From the NCBI RefSeq assembly GCF_003002815.1, contig NZ_PVTF01000001.1, positions 62,001 through 126,000 on the forward strand: a DNA stretch of 64,000 nucleotides. Direction: 5' to 3'. Each line of letters starts with the position of its first letter. Position 1 is the stretch's first letter. The translations under genes and the position numbers were made by a program. This stretch comes from Umezawaea tangerina. Lineage in GTDB: Bacteria > Actinomycetota > Actinomycetes > Mycobacteriales > Pseudonocardiaceae. The notes beneath the pieces are model-generated. The model was not told the origin of the DNA, searched no databases, and worked only from the letters and a program-made list of their open reading frames with translations. This document shows positions 33,813 through 42,478 of this stretch, piece after piece.

Positions 33813-34820
33813 ATGCGGACCCGGCTCACCCGGTTGTTCGGGGCGGTCGTCGTGGCGCTCGCGGTCGGCGTGATCGGCGCCGCCGCAGGTCAGGGCACCG
33901 CCGCCGCTGCCGAACCGGTGGTCGTGGGCAGCTGCGCCGCGTCCGTCGAGGGCACCCCCGGCACCCCCGTCTCGCTGAGCCCCGGTGCCGTGGTCGACCC
34001 CGTGGTCAACGTGGTCCGCGCCGTCCCGCTGCTCGGCCCGCCCATCGCGGACCAGCTCCGACCCGTGTTCACCTCGCTGCCGCCGATCCCGATCGGCGCC
34101 ATCCCGGACGGCAAGGGCTTCATCACCGGCGGCCAGATCGCCAACCAGGTGGTCGCCCAGCTGAACAACATCCCGCTGCTCGGACCGGTCATCAGCACGG
34201 TCAGCGGGTCGGTCCAGCAGACCCTGTCCGGCCTGTGCGGCGTGACCGTGAACGGCGTCAACGCCGTCGCCGCGCCCGTCCAGGACGGGACCAGCGCCAT
34301 CGCGGACGCCTCGCAGAAGGCCGTCGAGCAGATCCCCGGCCTCGGCCAGCCCCAGACCCCTCCGCCCGGCGGGCAGCCCTCCACGGGCCAGCCGGGCACC
34401 GGCACGACCCCCGGCACCGGCACGGGCACCGTCCCCGGCCAGCCGGGCCCCGGCAGCATCTTCAGCCCCGTCGGCGGGGTCGGCGCGGGCGACCTGCAGC
34501 TCTACGGCCCGACCGGGCTCGGCGCGAACTTCGGCCGCGTCCCGCTGTTCGGCTACGGCTCGCTGCCGTTCGCGACTCCCGGCCTGTTCTCGCCCTCGCC
34601 CGGCGTCCGCTACGGCGGCCAGGTCCCCGGCTACACCCCCGGCTACGGGCTGCCCACGACGGACCCCGGCGCCGTGCAGACCGCGGGCCGGGCGCAGGCG
34701 CTGCCGGGCACCGGGAAGATGGGCGGCGTCGCGGCCCCCGTGCTGCTCGCCGTGCTCGCGCTGTCCTGCGTGACCGGTGCGCTGGTGCGCACGTGGGTCC
34801 TCCGCCGTTCGGCGGCTTGA
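33813..34820 (+). CDS. Secreted cell-wall protein with LPGTG sorting signal
   Basis: A 335-aa exported protein. A Tat/Sec-like signal peptide (MRTRLTRLFGAVVVALAVGV, cleavage near TAAAAEP) is followed by a hydrophobic-residue-rich domain with two Cys, then a Pro/Gly/Thr-rich linker and a Gly/Tyr-rich segment. The C-terminus is LPGTGKMGG, a hydrophobic helix and RTWVLRRSAA, a sortase sorting signal. ATG 33813 is preceded by AGGAGGCACGGC; longer in-frame starts would place basic residues ahead of the signal peptide. The 155 bp upstream hold its presumed promoter and no gene. Confidence 0.82.
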   Translation: MRTRLTRLFGAVVVALAVGVIGAAAGQGTAAAAEPVVVGSCAASVEGTPGTPVSLSPGAVVDPVVNVVRAVPLLGPPIADQLRPVFTSLPPIPIGAIPDGKGFITGGQIANQVVAQLNNIPLLGPVISTVSGSVQQTLSGLCGVTVNGVNAVAAPVQDGTSAIADASQKAVEQIPGLGQPQTPPPGGQPSTGQPGTGTTPGTGTGTVPGQPGPGSIFSPVGGVGAGDLQLYGPTGLGANFGRVPLFGYGSLPFATPGLFSPSPGVRYGGQVPGYTPGYGLPTTDPGAVQTAGRAQALPGTGKMGGVAAPVLLAVLALSCVTGALVRTWVLRRSAA

Positions 34821-34904
34821 CCCTCCCCGCACCCCGCTGACCGGGGACGGTGCGTGAGCACTGTGCGCGCGCTGTTACCCTGGACAGGTTGCTGACGCGA
34901 CGAC

Positions 34905-34946
34905 CCTCCTGCCACGGATAGTCCGTGGCCGCGAGTCCACAGGAGG
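34905..34946 (+). promoter_or_regulatory. rpsF leader RNA, S6:S18-binding type
   Basis: Stem P1 pairs CCTCCTG (34905-34911) with CAGGAGG (34940-34946), which contains the rpsF Shine-Dalgarno. Inside, hairpin P2 is CCACGGA-TAG-TCCGTGG (34912-34928). The trinucleotide CCG follows P2 at once (34929-34931). P1, P2 and a 3' CCG in the internal loop are the elements of the known S6:S18 autoregulatory motif. A -10-like TACCCT lies at 34876-34881. Confidence 0.75.
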
Positions 34947-34958
34947 TGAGTGGTCCTC

Positions 34959-35303
34959 ATGCGTCATTACGAAGTGATGGTCATCCTTGACCCCAGTCTC
35001 GACGAGCGCACTGTCGCACCGTCGCTCGACACCTTTCTCAACGTGATCCGCACGACTGGCGGAAACGTGGAGAAGGTCGAGGTGTGGGGCAAGCGCCGGT
35101 TGAGCTTCGAGATCAACAAGAGCAGCGAGGGCATCTACGCGGTGCTCGACCTGACCTCGACTCCCGACGCGGTGAAGGAACTGGACCGCCAGCTGGGCCT
35201 GCAGGAGACCGTGCTGCGGACCAAGGTCATGCGGCGCCACCCCCCGAAGGCCACGAAGGCTTCGGCGAAGGCGGCCAAGAACGCCGCCAAGGCCAAGGTC
35301 TGA
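34959..35303 (+). CDS. rpsF: 30S ribosomal protein S6
   Basis: S6 binds S18 in the platform of the small subunit. The 114-aa protein has the family N-terminus [25 protein letters not shown] and VLRTKVMR, and ends in a Lys/Ala-rich tail. ATG 34959 is chosen from family alignment, with AGGAGG 12 nt upstream; GTG 34950 would add three residues. First gene of rpsF-ssb-rpsR-rplI, probably autoregulated through its leader. Confidence 0.97.
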   Translation: MRHYEVMVILDPSLDERTVAPSLDTFLNVIRTTGGNVEKVEVWGKRRLSFEINKSSEGIYAVLDLTSTPDAVKELDRQLGLQETVLRTKVMRRHPPKATKASAKAAKNAAKAKV

Positions 35304-35319
35304 GGCAGGGGCTCCCGAC

Positions 35320-35823
35320 ATGGCTGGCGAGACGACGATCACGGTGGTCGGAAACCTGACCGCCGATCCCGAACTCCGCTTCACCCAGTCCGGCGCCGCG
35401 GTGGCGAGCTTCACCGTGGCGTCCACTCCCCGCACGTTCGACAAGGCGTCGGGCGAGTGGAAGGACGGCGAAGCGCTGTTCCTGCGGTGCAACGTGTGGC
35501 GGCAGGTCGCGGAGAACGTGGCCGAGTCGCTCACGCGTGGTTCGCGTGTGCTCGTGACCGGGCGGCTGCGCCAGCGTTCCTTCGAGACGAAGGAAGGCGA
35601 GAAGCGCACCGTCATGGAGCTGGAGGTCGACGAGATCGGCCCCTCGCTGCGCTACGCGACCGCGAAGGTCAACAAGGTCAGCCGTGGCGGCGGTGAGGGC
35701 GGCGGCTTCGGCGGCGGTTCCTCGGCACCCCGCGGTGGTGGCGCTCCCGCTGACGACCCCTGGGGCTCCGCCCCGGCGGCGAGCAACAGCGGCGGCGGCT
35801 TCGCCGACGAGCCCCCCTTCTAG
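35320..35823 (+). CDS. ssb: Single-stranded DNA-binding protein
   Basis: A 167-aa SSB with an N-terminal OB fold ([20 protein letters not shown] to about residue 115), a Gly-rich disordered linker and the acidic C-terminal tip ADEPPF that docks replication and repair partners. It lies 16 nt after rpsF, in the replication-translation operon. Confidence 0.97.
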   Translation: MAGETTITVVGNLTADPELRFTQSGAAVASFTVASTPRTFDKASGEWKDGEALFLRCNVWRQVAENVAESLTRGSRVLVTGRLRQRSFETKEGEKRTVMELEVDEIGPSLRYATAKVNKVSRGGGEGGGFGGGSSAPRGGGAPADDPWGSAPAASNSGGGFADEPPF

Positions 35824-35876
35824 ACCGCGCACCGGTCACCCAGACAACCCACACCGCGTTTACCAGGAGCTAACAC

Positions 35877-36116
35877 ATGGCCAAGCCGCCTGTGCGCAAG
35901 CCCAAGAAGAAGGTCTGCGCCTTCTGCAAGGACAAGAGCGCCACTCAGATCGACTACAAAGACACCACCATGCTGCGGAAGTTCATCTCCGACCGCGGCA
36001 AGATCCGCGCGCGCCGCGTGACGGGCAACTGCTCGCAGCACCAGCGCGACGTCGCCATCGCCGTGAAGAACTCGCGTGAGATGGCACTGCTCCCCTACAC
36101 CTCCACCGCCCGCTGA
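35877..36116 (+). CDS. rpsR: 30S ribosomal protein S18
   Basis: A 79-aa S18 with [19 protein letters not shown] and the C-terminal YTSTAR region. It retains CAFC and NCSQHQ, so it is the Cys-containing (potentially zinc-binding, C+) form. AGGAG precedes the ATG. It is the partner of S6 in the ribosome and probably in binding the rpsF leader. Confidence 0.97.
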   Translation: MAKPPVRKPKKKVCAFCKDKSATQIDYKDTTMLRKFISDRGKIRARRVTGNCSQHQRDVAIAVKNSREMALLPYTSTAR

Positions 36117-36141
36117 CACAGAGAGAGACGGAGCCCAGAAC

Positions 36142-36597
36142 ATGAAGCTCATCCTCACTGCTGACGTGAGCGGCCTCGGTGGCCCCGGCGACATCGTCGA
36201 GGTCAAGGACGGTTACGGACGCAACTACCTGCTGCCCCGCGGTCTGGCCATCGTGGCCACCAAGGGTGCGGCCAAGCAGGTCGAGGTCATCCGCCGTGCC
36301 CAGGAGACGCGCCGCGTGCGCGACCTGGACCACGCCAAGGAGATCAAGACCGCGCTCGAGGGCCTCGGCGCGGTCGCGCTCAAGGCCAAGTCCGCCAAGG
36401 GCTCCGGCAAGCTGTTCGGCTCGGTCACCACGTCCGACGTGGTGTCCGCGGTCCGTTCCGCCGGTGGTCCGACGCTGGACAAGCGCGCCATCGAGCTTGC
36501 CGGTCACATCAAGACGACCGGCAAGCACGCGGTGACCGTCCGGCTGCACCCGGAGGTCACGGTCTCGCTCTCGGTGGACGTGTCCTCCGCCAGCTGA
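36142..36597 (+). CDS. rplI: 50S ribosomal protein L9
   Basis: A 151-aa L9 with the N-terminal domain [20 protein letters not shown] and [13 protein letters not shown], the connecting helix, and the C-terminal domain ending [12 protein letters not shown]. It lies 25 nt after rpsR and is the last gene before the operon terminator. Confidence 0.97.
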   Translation: MKLILTADVSGLGGPGDIVEVKDGYGRNYLLPRGLAIVATKGAAKQVEVIRRAQETRRVRDLDHAKEIKTALEGLGAVALKAKSAKGSGKLFGSVTTSDVVSAVRSAGGPTLDKRAIELAGHIKTTGKHAVTVRLHPEVTVSLSVDVSSAS

Positions 36598-36617
36598 GCA
36601 CCGCAGACAGCTGCACC

Positions 36618-36659
36618 GACAGCGCCGTTCGCCCGGTTCGCCGGGCGGGCGGCGCTGTC
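36618..36659 (+). terminator. Terminator of the rpsF-rplI operon
   Basis: A 42-nt near-perfect hairpin: GACAGCGCCG and CGCCCGG pair with CCGGGCG and CGGCGCTGTC around a TTCG tetraloop, 20 nt after the rplI stop. Confidence 0.92.
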
Positions 36660-36694
36660 GCTCGTTTGCCGTAGTGCGCGGGTAATCGGCCACC

Positions 36695-36918
36695 TGTGGA
36701 CAGCCGGTGTGACAGGTGCCCTGCGACACGCCGAACAGGCGGTTACACGCGACACGCCGCGCCCAAGACCAACAACTTTTTCCACAAGTTGTGCACAGCC
36801 CCTGAGCTGGCGTTATTTCTGTCACACACCAAGTTGTCCACAAGTTGTCCCCACCTTCTCGGCCATCTGTGGCTTGTTGGCGCGGATCATCCACAACCTG
36901 TCCACCGACTTGTCCACA
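36695..36918. other. Cluster of DnaA-box-like 9-mers upstream of dnaB
   Basis: TTGTCCACA occurs exactly at 36834-36842 and 36910-36918. One- or two-mismatch variants occur at 36695-36703 (minus), 36778-36786, 36789-36797, 36845-36853, 36887-36895 and 36898-36906, so about eight sites in 224 bp, nearly all on the plus strand. The segment is AT-richer than its surroundings. It occupies most of the 466-bp gap between rplI and dnaB. It may be a DnaA-controlled promoter, a DnaA-titration site or part of an origin region. Confidence 0.65.
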
Positions 36919-37063
36919 GGCAGGTTTGCTTGCTCCAGTCGGGTGGCTCTAGCGTCCGGTCATAACCCCGGTGCTCGCTGTGCGTCGCGAGCACGCCCGC
37001 GGAATTGTCGGTGGGTCGGGGTAGAACACTTCGAACAGCTCGATGCGTGGAGGTGAGGGCGCG

Positions 37064-39133
37064 GTGGCGCTGGTGGACGACCGAGGAATGGCCGAACCCA
37101 GCTTCGAACGGCAGCCCCCCCAGGACCTGGCCGCGGAGCAGTCGGTACTGGGCGGCATGCTGCTGAGCAAGGACGCCATCGCCGACGTGATCGAGGCGCT
37201 CGCGCCGACGGACTTCTACCGGCCCGCGCACCAGGCCGTGTACGACTGCATCCTCGACCTGTACGGGCGCGGCGAGCCCGCCGACCCGATCACGGTGTCG
37301 GCCGAGCTGGAGCGCCGCGGCGAGCTGCTGCGCGTCGGCGGCGCCCCGTACCTGCACACGTTGATCGCGACCGTGCCGACGGCGGCCAACGCCGGGTACT
37401 ACGCGGAGATCGTGGCCGAGAAGGCCGTCCTGCGCAGGCTCGTCGAGGCGGGCACGCGCATCGTGCAGCTCGGCTACAACGGCGCCGAGGGCGCGGACGT
37501 GGACGAGGTCGTCGACCGGGCGCAGGCCGCCATCTACGAGGTCACCGACCGGCGCACGAGCGAGGACTACGTGGCGCTGGAGGACCTGCTCCAGCCGACC
37601 ATGGACGAGATCGACGCCATCGCCTCGCGCGGCGGCAACTCGCGCGGCATCCCGACCGGGTTCGCCGACCTCGACGAGCTGACCAACGGCCTGCACCCCG
37701 GCCAGATGATCATCGTCGCGGCGCGGCCCGGTGTCGGCAAGGCGCTGGCGCTGGACACCCCGCTGCCCACGCCGACCGGGTGGACGACCATGGGTGCCGT
37801 CGAGGTCGGCCACCACCTGATGGGCGCGGACGGCAGGCCGACCAGGGTCGTCGCGGCCACCGAGGTGATGGTGGACCGGCCGTGCTTCGACGTGGAGTTC
37901 AGCGACGGCACCGTCATCACGGCCGACGCGCAGCACCAGTGGCTGACCGAGTCGTGCAGCGCCACCGGCGGGTTCTGGGCGATCCGCACCACCGAGCAGA
38001 TCCACCGCAGCAGCGCGCGGCACTCCGTGCGGCTGGCGTGCGGCTGGAACCTGCCGACCGCGGCACTGCCCCTGCCGCCCCGCACGCTCGGCGCGTTCCT
38101 CGTGGGCGTCGGCGAACTGGGGTTCGTCGAGGGCGAGCTGACCGACGACGAGATCCACACCGCCAAGGAGCTCGGCCTCGCCGACGACCCGCACATCCCC
38201 GCCGAGTACCTGCGGGCCAGCCGCTCCCAGCGGCAGGAGCTGCTCGACGCGCTCCTGGTCGGCGGCGAGCTCGGCACCAGGTTCGTCCGGCTGGCGCGCG
38301 ACATCGCGGAGCTGCTCCGCACGTTCGGCGGCGACCGCGTCGACATCGTCGCCGTGCGGCCCGTCGAGAGCGTTCCGGTGCGGTGCGTCGAGGTCGACAA
38401 CCACGACCACATGTACCTCGCCGGGCAGACGACGATCCCGACGCACAACTCCACGCTGGGCCTCGACTTCGCCAGGTCCGCCTCGATCAAGCACGGCATG
38501 ACCAGCGCCATCTTCTCGCTGGAGATGAGCCGCACCGAGATCGTCATGCGCATGCTCTCCGCCGAGGCCAAGATCCGCCTCGGCGACATGCGCGGCGGCA
38601 AGATGAGCGACGACGACTGGACCAGGCTGGCCCGCCGGATGAGCGAGATCAGCGAAGCACCCATCTTCGTCGACGACTCGCCCAACCTGACCATGATGGA
38701 GATCCGCGCCAAGGCCAGGCGCCTCAAGCAGCGCCACGACCTCAAGCTCGTGGTCGTCGACTACCTCCAGCTGATGTCGTCGGGCAAGCGCACCGAGTCC
38801 CGCCAGCAGGAGGTCTCGGAGTTCTCCCGAAACCTCAAGCTGATCGCCAAGGAGCTCGAGGTACCGGTGATCGCGATCAGCCAGCTGAACCGCGGCCCGG
38901 AACAGCGCACCGACAAGAAGCCGATGCTGTCCGACCTGCGCGAGTCCGGGTCGCTGGAGCAGGACGCGGACATGGTGATCATGATCAACCGGCCGGATGC
39001 TTGGGAGCGGGACGATCCTCGGGCTGGGGAGGCGGACTTGATCATCGCCAAGCATCGTGCGGGGCCCACGGCGACGATCGTGGTGGCGCATCAGCTGCAC
39101 TACAGCCGGTTCACGGATCTGGCGCATAGTTAG
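37064..39133 (+). CDS. dnaB: Replicative DNA helicase DnaB with intein
   Basis: The hexameric helicase that unwinds DNA at the replication fork. The precursor is 689 aa; removal of the intein leaves a 453-aa DnaB of normal length. The N-terminal primase-interacting domain starts at QPPQDLAAEQSVLGGML; the RecA-like domain has Walker A RPGVGK|ST, interrupted by the intein, Walker B VVVDYLQLM, and the C-terminal SQLNRGPEQR and SGSLEQDADMV motifs. GTG 37064 has GGAGGTGA 7 nt upstream; ATG 37043 is possible. M. tuberculosis dnaB also carries an intein. Confidence 0.97.
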   Translation: MALVDDRGMAEPSFERQPPQDLAAEQSVLGGMLLSKDAIADVIEALAPTDFYRPAHQAVYDCILDLYGRGEPADPITVSAELERRGELLRVGGAPYLHTLIATVPTAANAGYYAEIVAEKAVLRRLVEAGTRIVQLGYNGAEGADVDEVVDRAQAAIYEVTDRRTSEDYVALEDLLQPTMDEIDAIASRGGNSRGIPTGFADLDELTNGLHPGQMIIVAARPGVGKALALDTPLPTPTGWTTMGAVEVGHHLMGADGRPTRVVAATEVMVDRPCFDVEFSDGTVITADAQHQWLTESCSATGGFWAIRTTEQIHRSSARHSVRLACGWNLPTAALPLPPRTLGAFLVGVGELGFVEGELTDDEIHTAKELGLADDPHIPAEYLRASRSQRQELLDALLVGGELGTRFVRLARDIAELLRTFGGDRVDIVAVRPVESVPVRCVEVDNHDHMYLAGQTTIPTHNSTLGLDFARSASIKHGMTSAIFSLEMSRTEIVMRMLSAEAKIRLGDMRGGKMSDDDWTRLARRMSEISEAPIFVDDSPNLTMMEIRAKARRLKQRHDLKLVVVDYLQLMSSGKRTESRQQEVSEFSRNLKLIAKELEVPVIAISQLNRGPEQRTDKKPMLSDLRESGSLEQDADMVIMINRPDAWERDDPRAGEADLIIAKHRAGPTATIVVAHQLHYSRFTDLAHS
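37742..38449 (+). other. Class 3-type intein in DnaB (236 aa), degenerate endonuclease
   Basis: The intein runs from Ala (residue 227 of the precursor) to Asn462 and is inserted in the Walker A motif between Lys and Ser (site DnaB-b). Residue 1 is Ala instead of Cys or Ser. It has the class 3 WCT triad: Trp in HQWL (intein residue 67, two after the block B His), Cys in VRCVEVDN (215, block F) and Thr in PTHN (234, block G). Splicing would use the internal Cys as first branch nucleophile and Ser463 as +1 residue. LAGLIDADG-like remnants (LGAFLVGVGELG and LLDALLVGGELG) have lost their acidic residues. Confidence 0.9.
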
Positions 39134-39232
39134 GTCGGGCGTGTAGTTAGTTCAGGCGCGTAGTTAGCTGGCGGGTTCGAAACGGGTGTCGCTATCCGCG
39201 GACTCCGGGGGTGTCGCTACAGCTGTCTCCGG

Positions 39233-39352
39233 GTGCGGTCGGCTTGACTTGGGGCCCCTTTTTGGGCTTCGTCGGGCGAAAAAGGGCAGGTGGTAGAGCC
39301 TGCCCGCCGCCGCAAGTCTAAGCCCAAAAACCCCAAGTCAAGCCGACCGCAC
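39233..39352. repeat. 120-nt palindromic repeat element, copy 2
   Basis: The inverted partner of 22834-22954, identical apart from one T in a homopolymer. It lies in the gene-free stretch 39134-39483, preceded by GTGTCGCTA modules and followed by four degenerate copies of TTCCAGCGTCG-TTGGGC (from about 39373), the same modules that flank copy 1. Confidence 0.9.
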
Positions 39353-39483
39353 GGCGGACGAGCACCGCTCGCTTCCAGCGTCGCTGGGTGGGCGGCTTGT
39401 TGCTTCCAGCTGGGTTGGGCCGTTTGTCTTTCGTTCCAGCGTCGTTGGGCCGTTTGTCTTTCGTTTCAGTGTCGTTGGTTGGC

Positions 39484-41262
39484 TCAGTTATGTTTGCTGC
39501 TTGGGGTTGTTTCCGGTGCTTTGAGGACGGTGTCCTTGAGCTTGTTGAAGGGTTTGAGGACGACGGTCCAGCCGAGTTGTTCGTAGGCGGGTTGCTGCCA
39601 CTGCTGTGCGGGTTCCAGTACGAGGTAGTCGGCGTGGTAGCGGTGGGCGATGGCGGTGAGCTGGAGTGCGGTGAGGGAGTTGTAGAGGCCGGGGTCTTGT
39701 TTGATGCATTGTTTGATGCCGCCGAGAGCGGTGAGTCTGGCCTCGTAGTCGACGGTGGCGTCGCCGCCGTAGGCGCCGTTCTTGCAGTCGACGACCACGC
39801 CGCGGGCGGTGGCGAGTCTTAGGTCGATGGCTAGTGGGGGGATCAGCATGGTGCTGTCGGGTGGGACGACGGACTGGACGGCTTTGCCCCAGGTGCGGAG
39901 GTCGTCGTTCGGGATGAACGTGAGGTCGAGGGGGCGCCAGACGAAGGAGTGGGCGACGATCACGGACATGGTGAGGCCGGCGAGGATGCCCGTGGTGACG
40001 ATGGTGCGGGGGAGCTTGGCGAAGCCTGCCAGGACCACGGCGGCCAGGGAGAGGTAGAGCCAGTTGCCGCCGTTGGTGCGGTCGAACGGGTAGGCGAACT
40101 CGGTCATCTTGGTGCCGAGCACGAAGTAGGCGAGTGCGGGGACCAGCGCGACGAGCAGCCAGCGGACCCAGGTGGCTCGGCGGGCGAAGACGGGGGTGAG
40201 GGCGCCCCAGACGGCCATCGGCATGAGGACGACGTCGAGCCGGTAGATGTTGAGGCCCTGCGCAAGGGTGCCCCAGGTCGGGACGTTGAAGCGGTCGAGG
40301 AGCACGCCCGCGGTGAGGCCGATGGCGGGCAGCGCGACCAGCACCAGCCACAGGGAGCGGCGACCGGGGCGGAAGTGGGCGATGCTCAGCAGGGCCAGGC
40401 CGACCAGGGCGAACCCGCCCCACATCATCTGCGGCGACCAGCTCGTGGCCTCGCAGTGGTACGGGATGAGGTCGCGGCAGACCTTGGCGAACTCCTCGGT
40501 GTCACCCGCGACGGGCCGCGCCACGAGGTTGGCGGCGACGATGCCGAACGTCACGACGGCCGTGCCGAGCAGGGGCCAGTGGATCCGACGGTCGCGTGCG
40601 GCGTGCACCAGGACGACGGCGAGCAGCAGCACGCCGACGACGGCGCCCTGCTGGACGTGCACCAACGCGGTCGCGATCGCGGCGATAGCGGCGACGACGT
40701 GGTGCTCGGTGACGAGCGCGGCGACGGCCAGGTAGATGAGGAACCCGGCGAGCACGCCGGGGAGTGCGATGGCGAGCATCGGGGAGCCGGTGCCGAGCAG
40801 CCACCACGGGGTGACCGCGCCGATCGCCGAGACGGCGATGGTCGCCAGCCAGGTGTGCCGCGGCGCCCAGGCCCGTGCGAGCAGAGCGGTGGCGAAGCCG
40901 AACACGAGCAGGCCGAGCACCCAGTAGCCGAAGTAGACGGCCTCCAGGGTGCCCGTGGCCGTACCCGCCCAGGTGACGACGTCGAACAGCCAGTGCGGCT
41001 GGGGCGCGTTCGCGATGACCCAGTCGTCGCCGAACAGGTCGGGGTTCGCCCAGTGCATGCCGAGCGCGGACAGGACCAGGTGGTCACCGGTGCCCGCGGT
41101 GTAGCCGTAGCGCATGTGCAGCAGGAGGCCGACGATCGCGGCGCTGAGCAGCGTCTGCGCGGCGGCAGCCGCCCGGCGTCTCGATCTTCCGGGCGGGTCG
41201 GGATCGTCGCGTTCGGGACGCTCGATCACCGGGGCCGGCGCGGCCTTCAGCGCAGTGGACAA
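39484..41262 (-). CDS. Polytopic membrane protein, GT-C-like, unknown function
   Basis: A 592-aa protein with about twelve hydrophobic segments and a soluble C-terminal domain of roughly 120 residues with few Cys. After the first helix comes GDHLVLSALGMHWANPDLFGDDW, a first-loop acidic motif seen in many GT-C transferases. The specific family was not recognised. The start is a TTG at 41262, preceded by GGGGGAACG. It is divergent from the exonuclease gene; the 199-bp gap between them holds no gene, only a possible TACATT promoter hexamer at 41415. Confidence 0.7.
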   Translation of the reverse strand: MSTALKAAPAPVIERPERDDPDPPGRSRRRAAAAAQTLLSAAIVGLLLHMRYGYTAGTGDHLVLSALGMHWANPDLFGDDWVIANAPQPHWLFDVVTWAGTATGTLEAVYFGYWVLGLLVFGFATALLARAWAPRHTWLATIAVSAIGAVTPWWLLGTGSPMLAIALPGVLAGFLIYLAVAALVTEHHVVAAIAAIATALVHVQQGAVVGVLLLAVVLVHAARDRRIHWPLLGTAVVTFGIVAANLVARPVAGDTEEFAKVCRDLIPYHCEATSWSPQMMWGGFALVGLALLSIAHFRPGRRSLWLVLVALPAIGLTAGVLLDRFNVPTWGTLAQGLNIYRLDVVLMPMAVWGALTPVFARRATWVRWLLVALVPALAYFVLGTKMTEFAYPFDRTNGGNWLYLSLAAVVLAGFAKLPRTIVTTGILAGLTMSVIVAHSFVWRPLDLTFIPNDDLRTWGKAVQSVVPPDSTMLIPPLAIDLRLATARGVVVDCKNGAYGGDATVDYEARLTALGGIKQCIKQDPGLYNSLTALQLTAIAHRYHADYLVLEPAQQWQQPAYEQLGWTVVLKPFNKLKDTVLKAPETTPSSKHN

Positions 41263-41461
41263 CGTTCCCCCAGAGTTTGGCGCCGAGGTGGAAGCACCCG
41301 TCGGCTACACCCTGAAGACGCTTGGGTGACCGGATTCGTTGCAGGATCTCCGACACGTTACGAAATCCGACGGAACTCCGCGCGCCAGGGCGGAGCGACC
41401 AACATCATCCGGGGTACATTTCGATCATCCTCGGTCGGCATCGGATCTCGTCTGTGTGGGT

Positions 41462-42349
41462 GTGTCGCTGGTGAGTGCGGGTTACGCGGTCGTCGACACC
41501 GAGACGACCGGCTTCGCGGCGCGGGGTGGTGACCGGATCGCGGAGGTCGCGGTGGTGCACCTCGACGAGGACGGTGTGGTCACCGACGAGTGGTGCACGC
41601 TGGTCAACCCGGTCCGCGACCTCGGGCCGCAGCACGTCCACCGGATCAGCGCGGCCGAGGTGTGGCACGCGCCGACGTTCGCCGAGGTCGCCGGAGCGCT
41701 GGCCGCGCGGCTGGCCAACCGGGTGCTGGTGGCGCACAACCTCGCCTTCGACGCCCGCTTCCTGACCGCCGAGTTCGGCAGGCTCGGCGTCGAGTGGCCG
41801 ACCCCCGGCCTGTGCACGATGCGGCTGGCCGCCGACTACCTGCCCGGACGCGCCGGTCGGTCGCTGCGCGCGTGCTGCGACGCGGCGGGGGTGTCGCTGC
41901 TCGACGCCCACTCCGCGCTGCACGACGCGCACGCCGCCGCGGGCCTGTTCGCCGACTACCTGCGCAAGGCCGGGCGGCCCGAGCCGTGGCGCGGCCTGCT
42001 CGACGACGCCGAGCGCGCGCCGTGGCCGGTGTTCGCCTCCGACCAGGCGCAGCTCGTGCGGCGCGGCGAGGTCGTGGCGCAGCGGACCACCGGTACCGAG
42101 CTCGTCACGCTGGTGCGCGGCGACACCGTCGTGTTCACCGGCCAGATGCTCGACCCGCGCGACGTGTGGGTCGACCGCGCCTCGGCCGCCGGACTGCGCG
42201 TCGTCCAGGGCTACGTCACGAAGGCCACCCGCGTCCTCGTCGCGGCCGATCCGTTCACCTTGTCCAGCAAGGCGCGCCGTGCTCGCGCATATGAGGTGCC
42301 GATCGTGTCCGAAGAGGACTTCGGGTCCATGCTCGCCCGGTTGGCCTAG
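41462..42349 (+). CDS. DEDDh exonuclease with C-terminal BRCT domain (DnaQ-like)
   Basis: A 295-aa protein. The N-terminal 3'-5' exonuclease domain has ExoI VDTETTGF, ExoII AHNLAFDARFL and ExoIII AHSALHDAHAA. The C-terminal 80 residues, from GDTVVFTGQMLDPRD to VPIVSEEDF, form a BRCT domain as in NAD-dependent ligases. This architecture is common in actinobacterial DNA-repair proteins. GTG 41462 is a compromise; GTG 41471 is also possible and no ribosome binding site distinguishes them. Confidence 0.85.
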   Translation: MSLVSAGYAVVDTETTGFAARGGDRIAEVAVVHLDEDGVVTDEWCTLVNPVRDLGPQHVHRISAAEVWHAPTFAEVAGALAARLANRVLVAHNLAFDARFLTAEFGRLGVEWPTPGLCTMRLAADYLPGRAGRSLRACCDAAGVSLLDAHSALHDAHAAAGLFADYLRKAGRPEPWRGLLDDAERAPWPVFASDQAQLVRRGEVVAQRTTGTELVTLVRGDTVVFTGQMLDPRDVWVDRASAAGLRVVQGYVTKATRVLVAADPFTLSSKARRARAYEVPIVSEEDFGSMLARLA

Positions 42350-42478
42350 CAGGTCACGGCGTTACAGCCAGGGCGAAAGATCACCGAACTGGGTGTCATT
42401 GGGCCTATTGAAAACGTCGCTACCTGCGGGGAAGCTCGTCACGAACAGGCCAGGCAGCCAGCGGAAGGTACGAGCGAC

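Noticed and set aside
42350-42478. Possible tRNA or small RNA gene between the exonuclease and GGDEF genes
   Set aside because: No cloverleaf or strong hairpin could be drawn; it reads as a plain promoter region.
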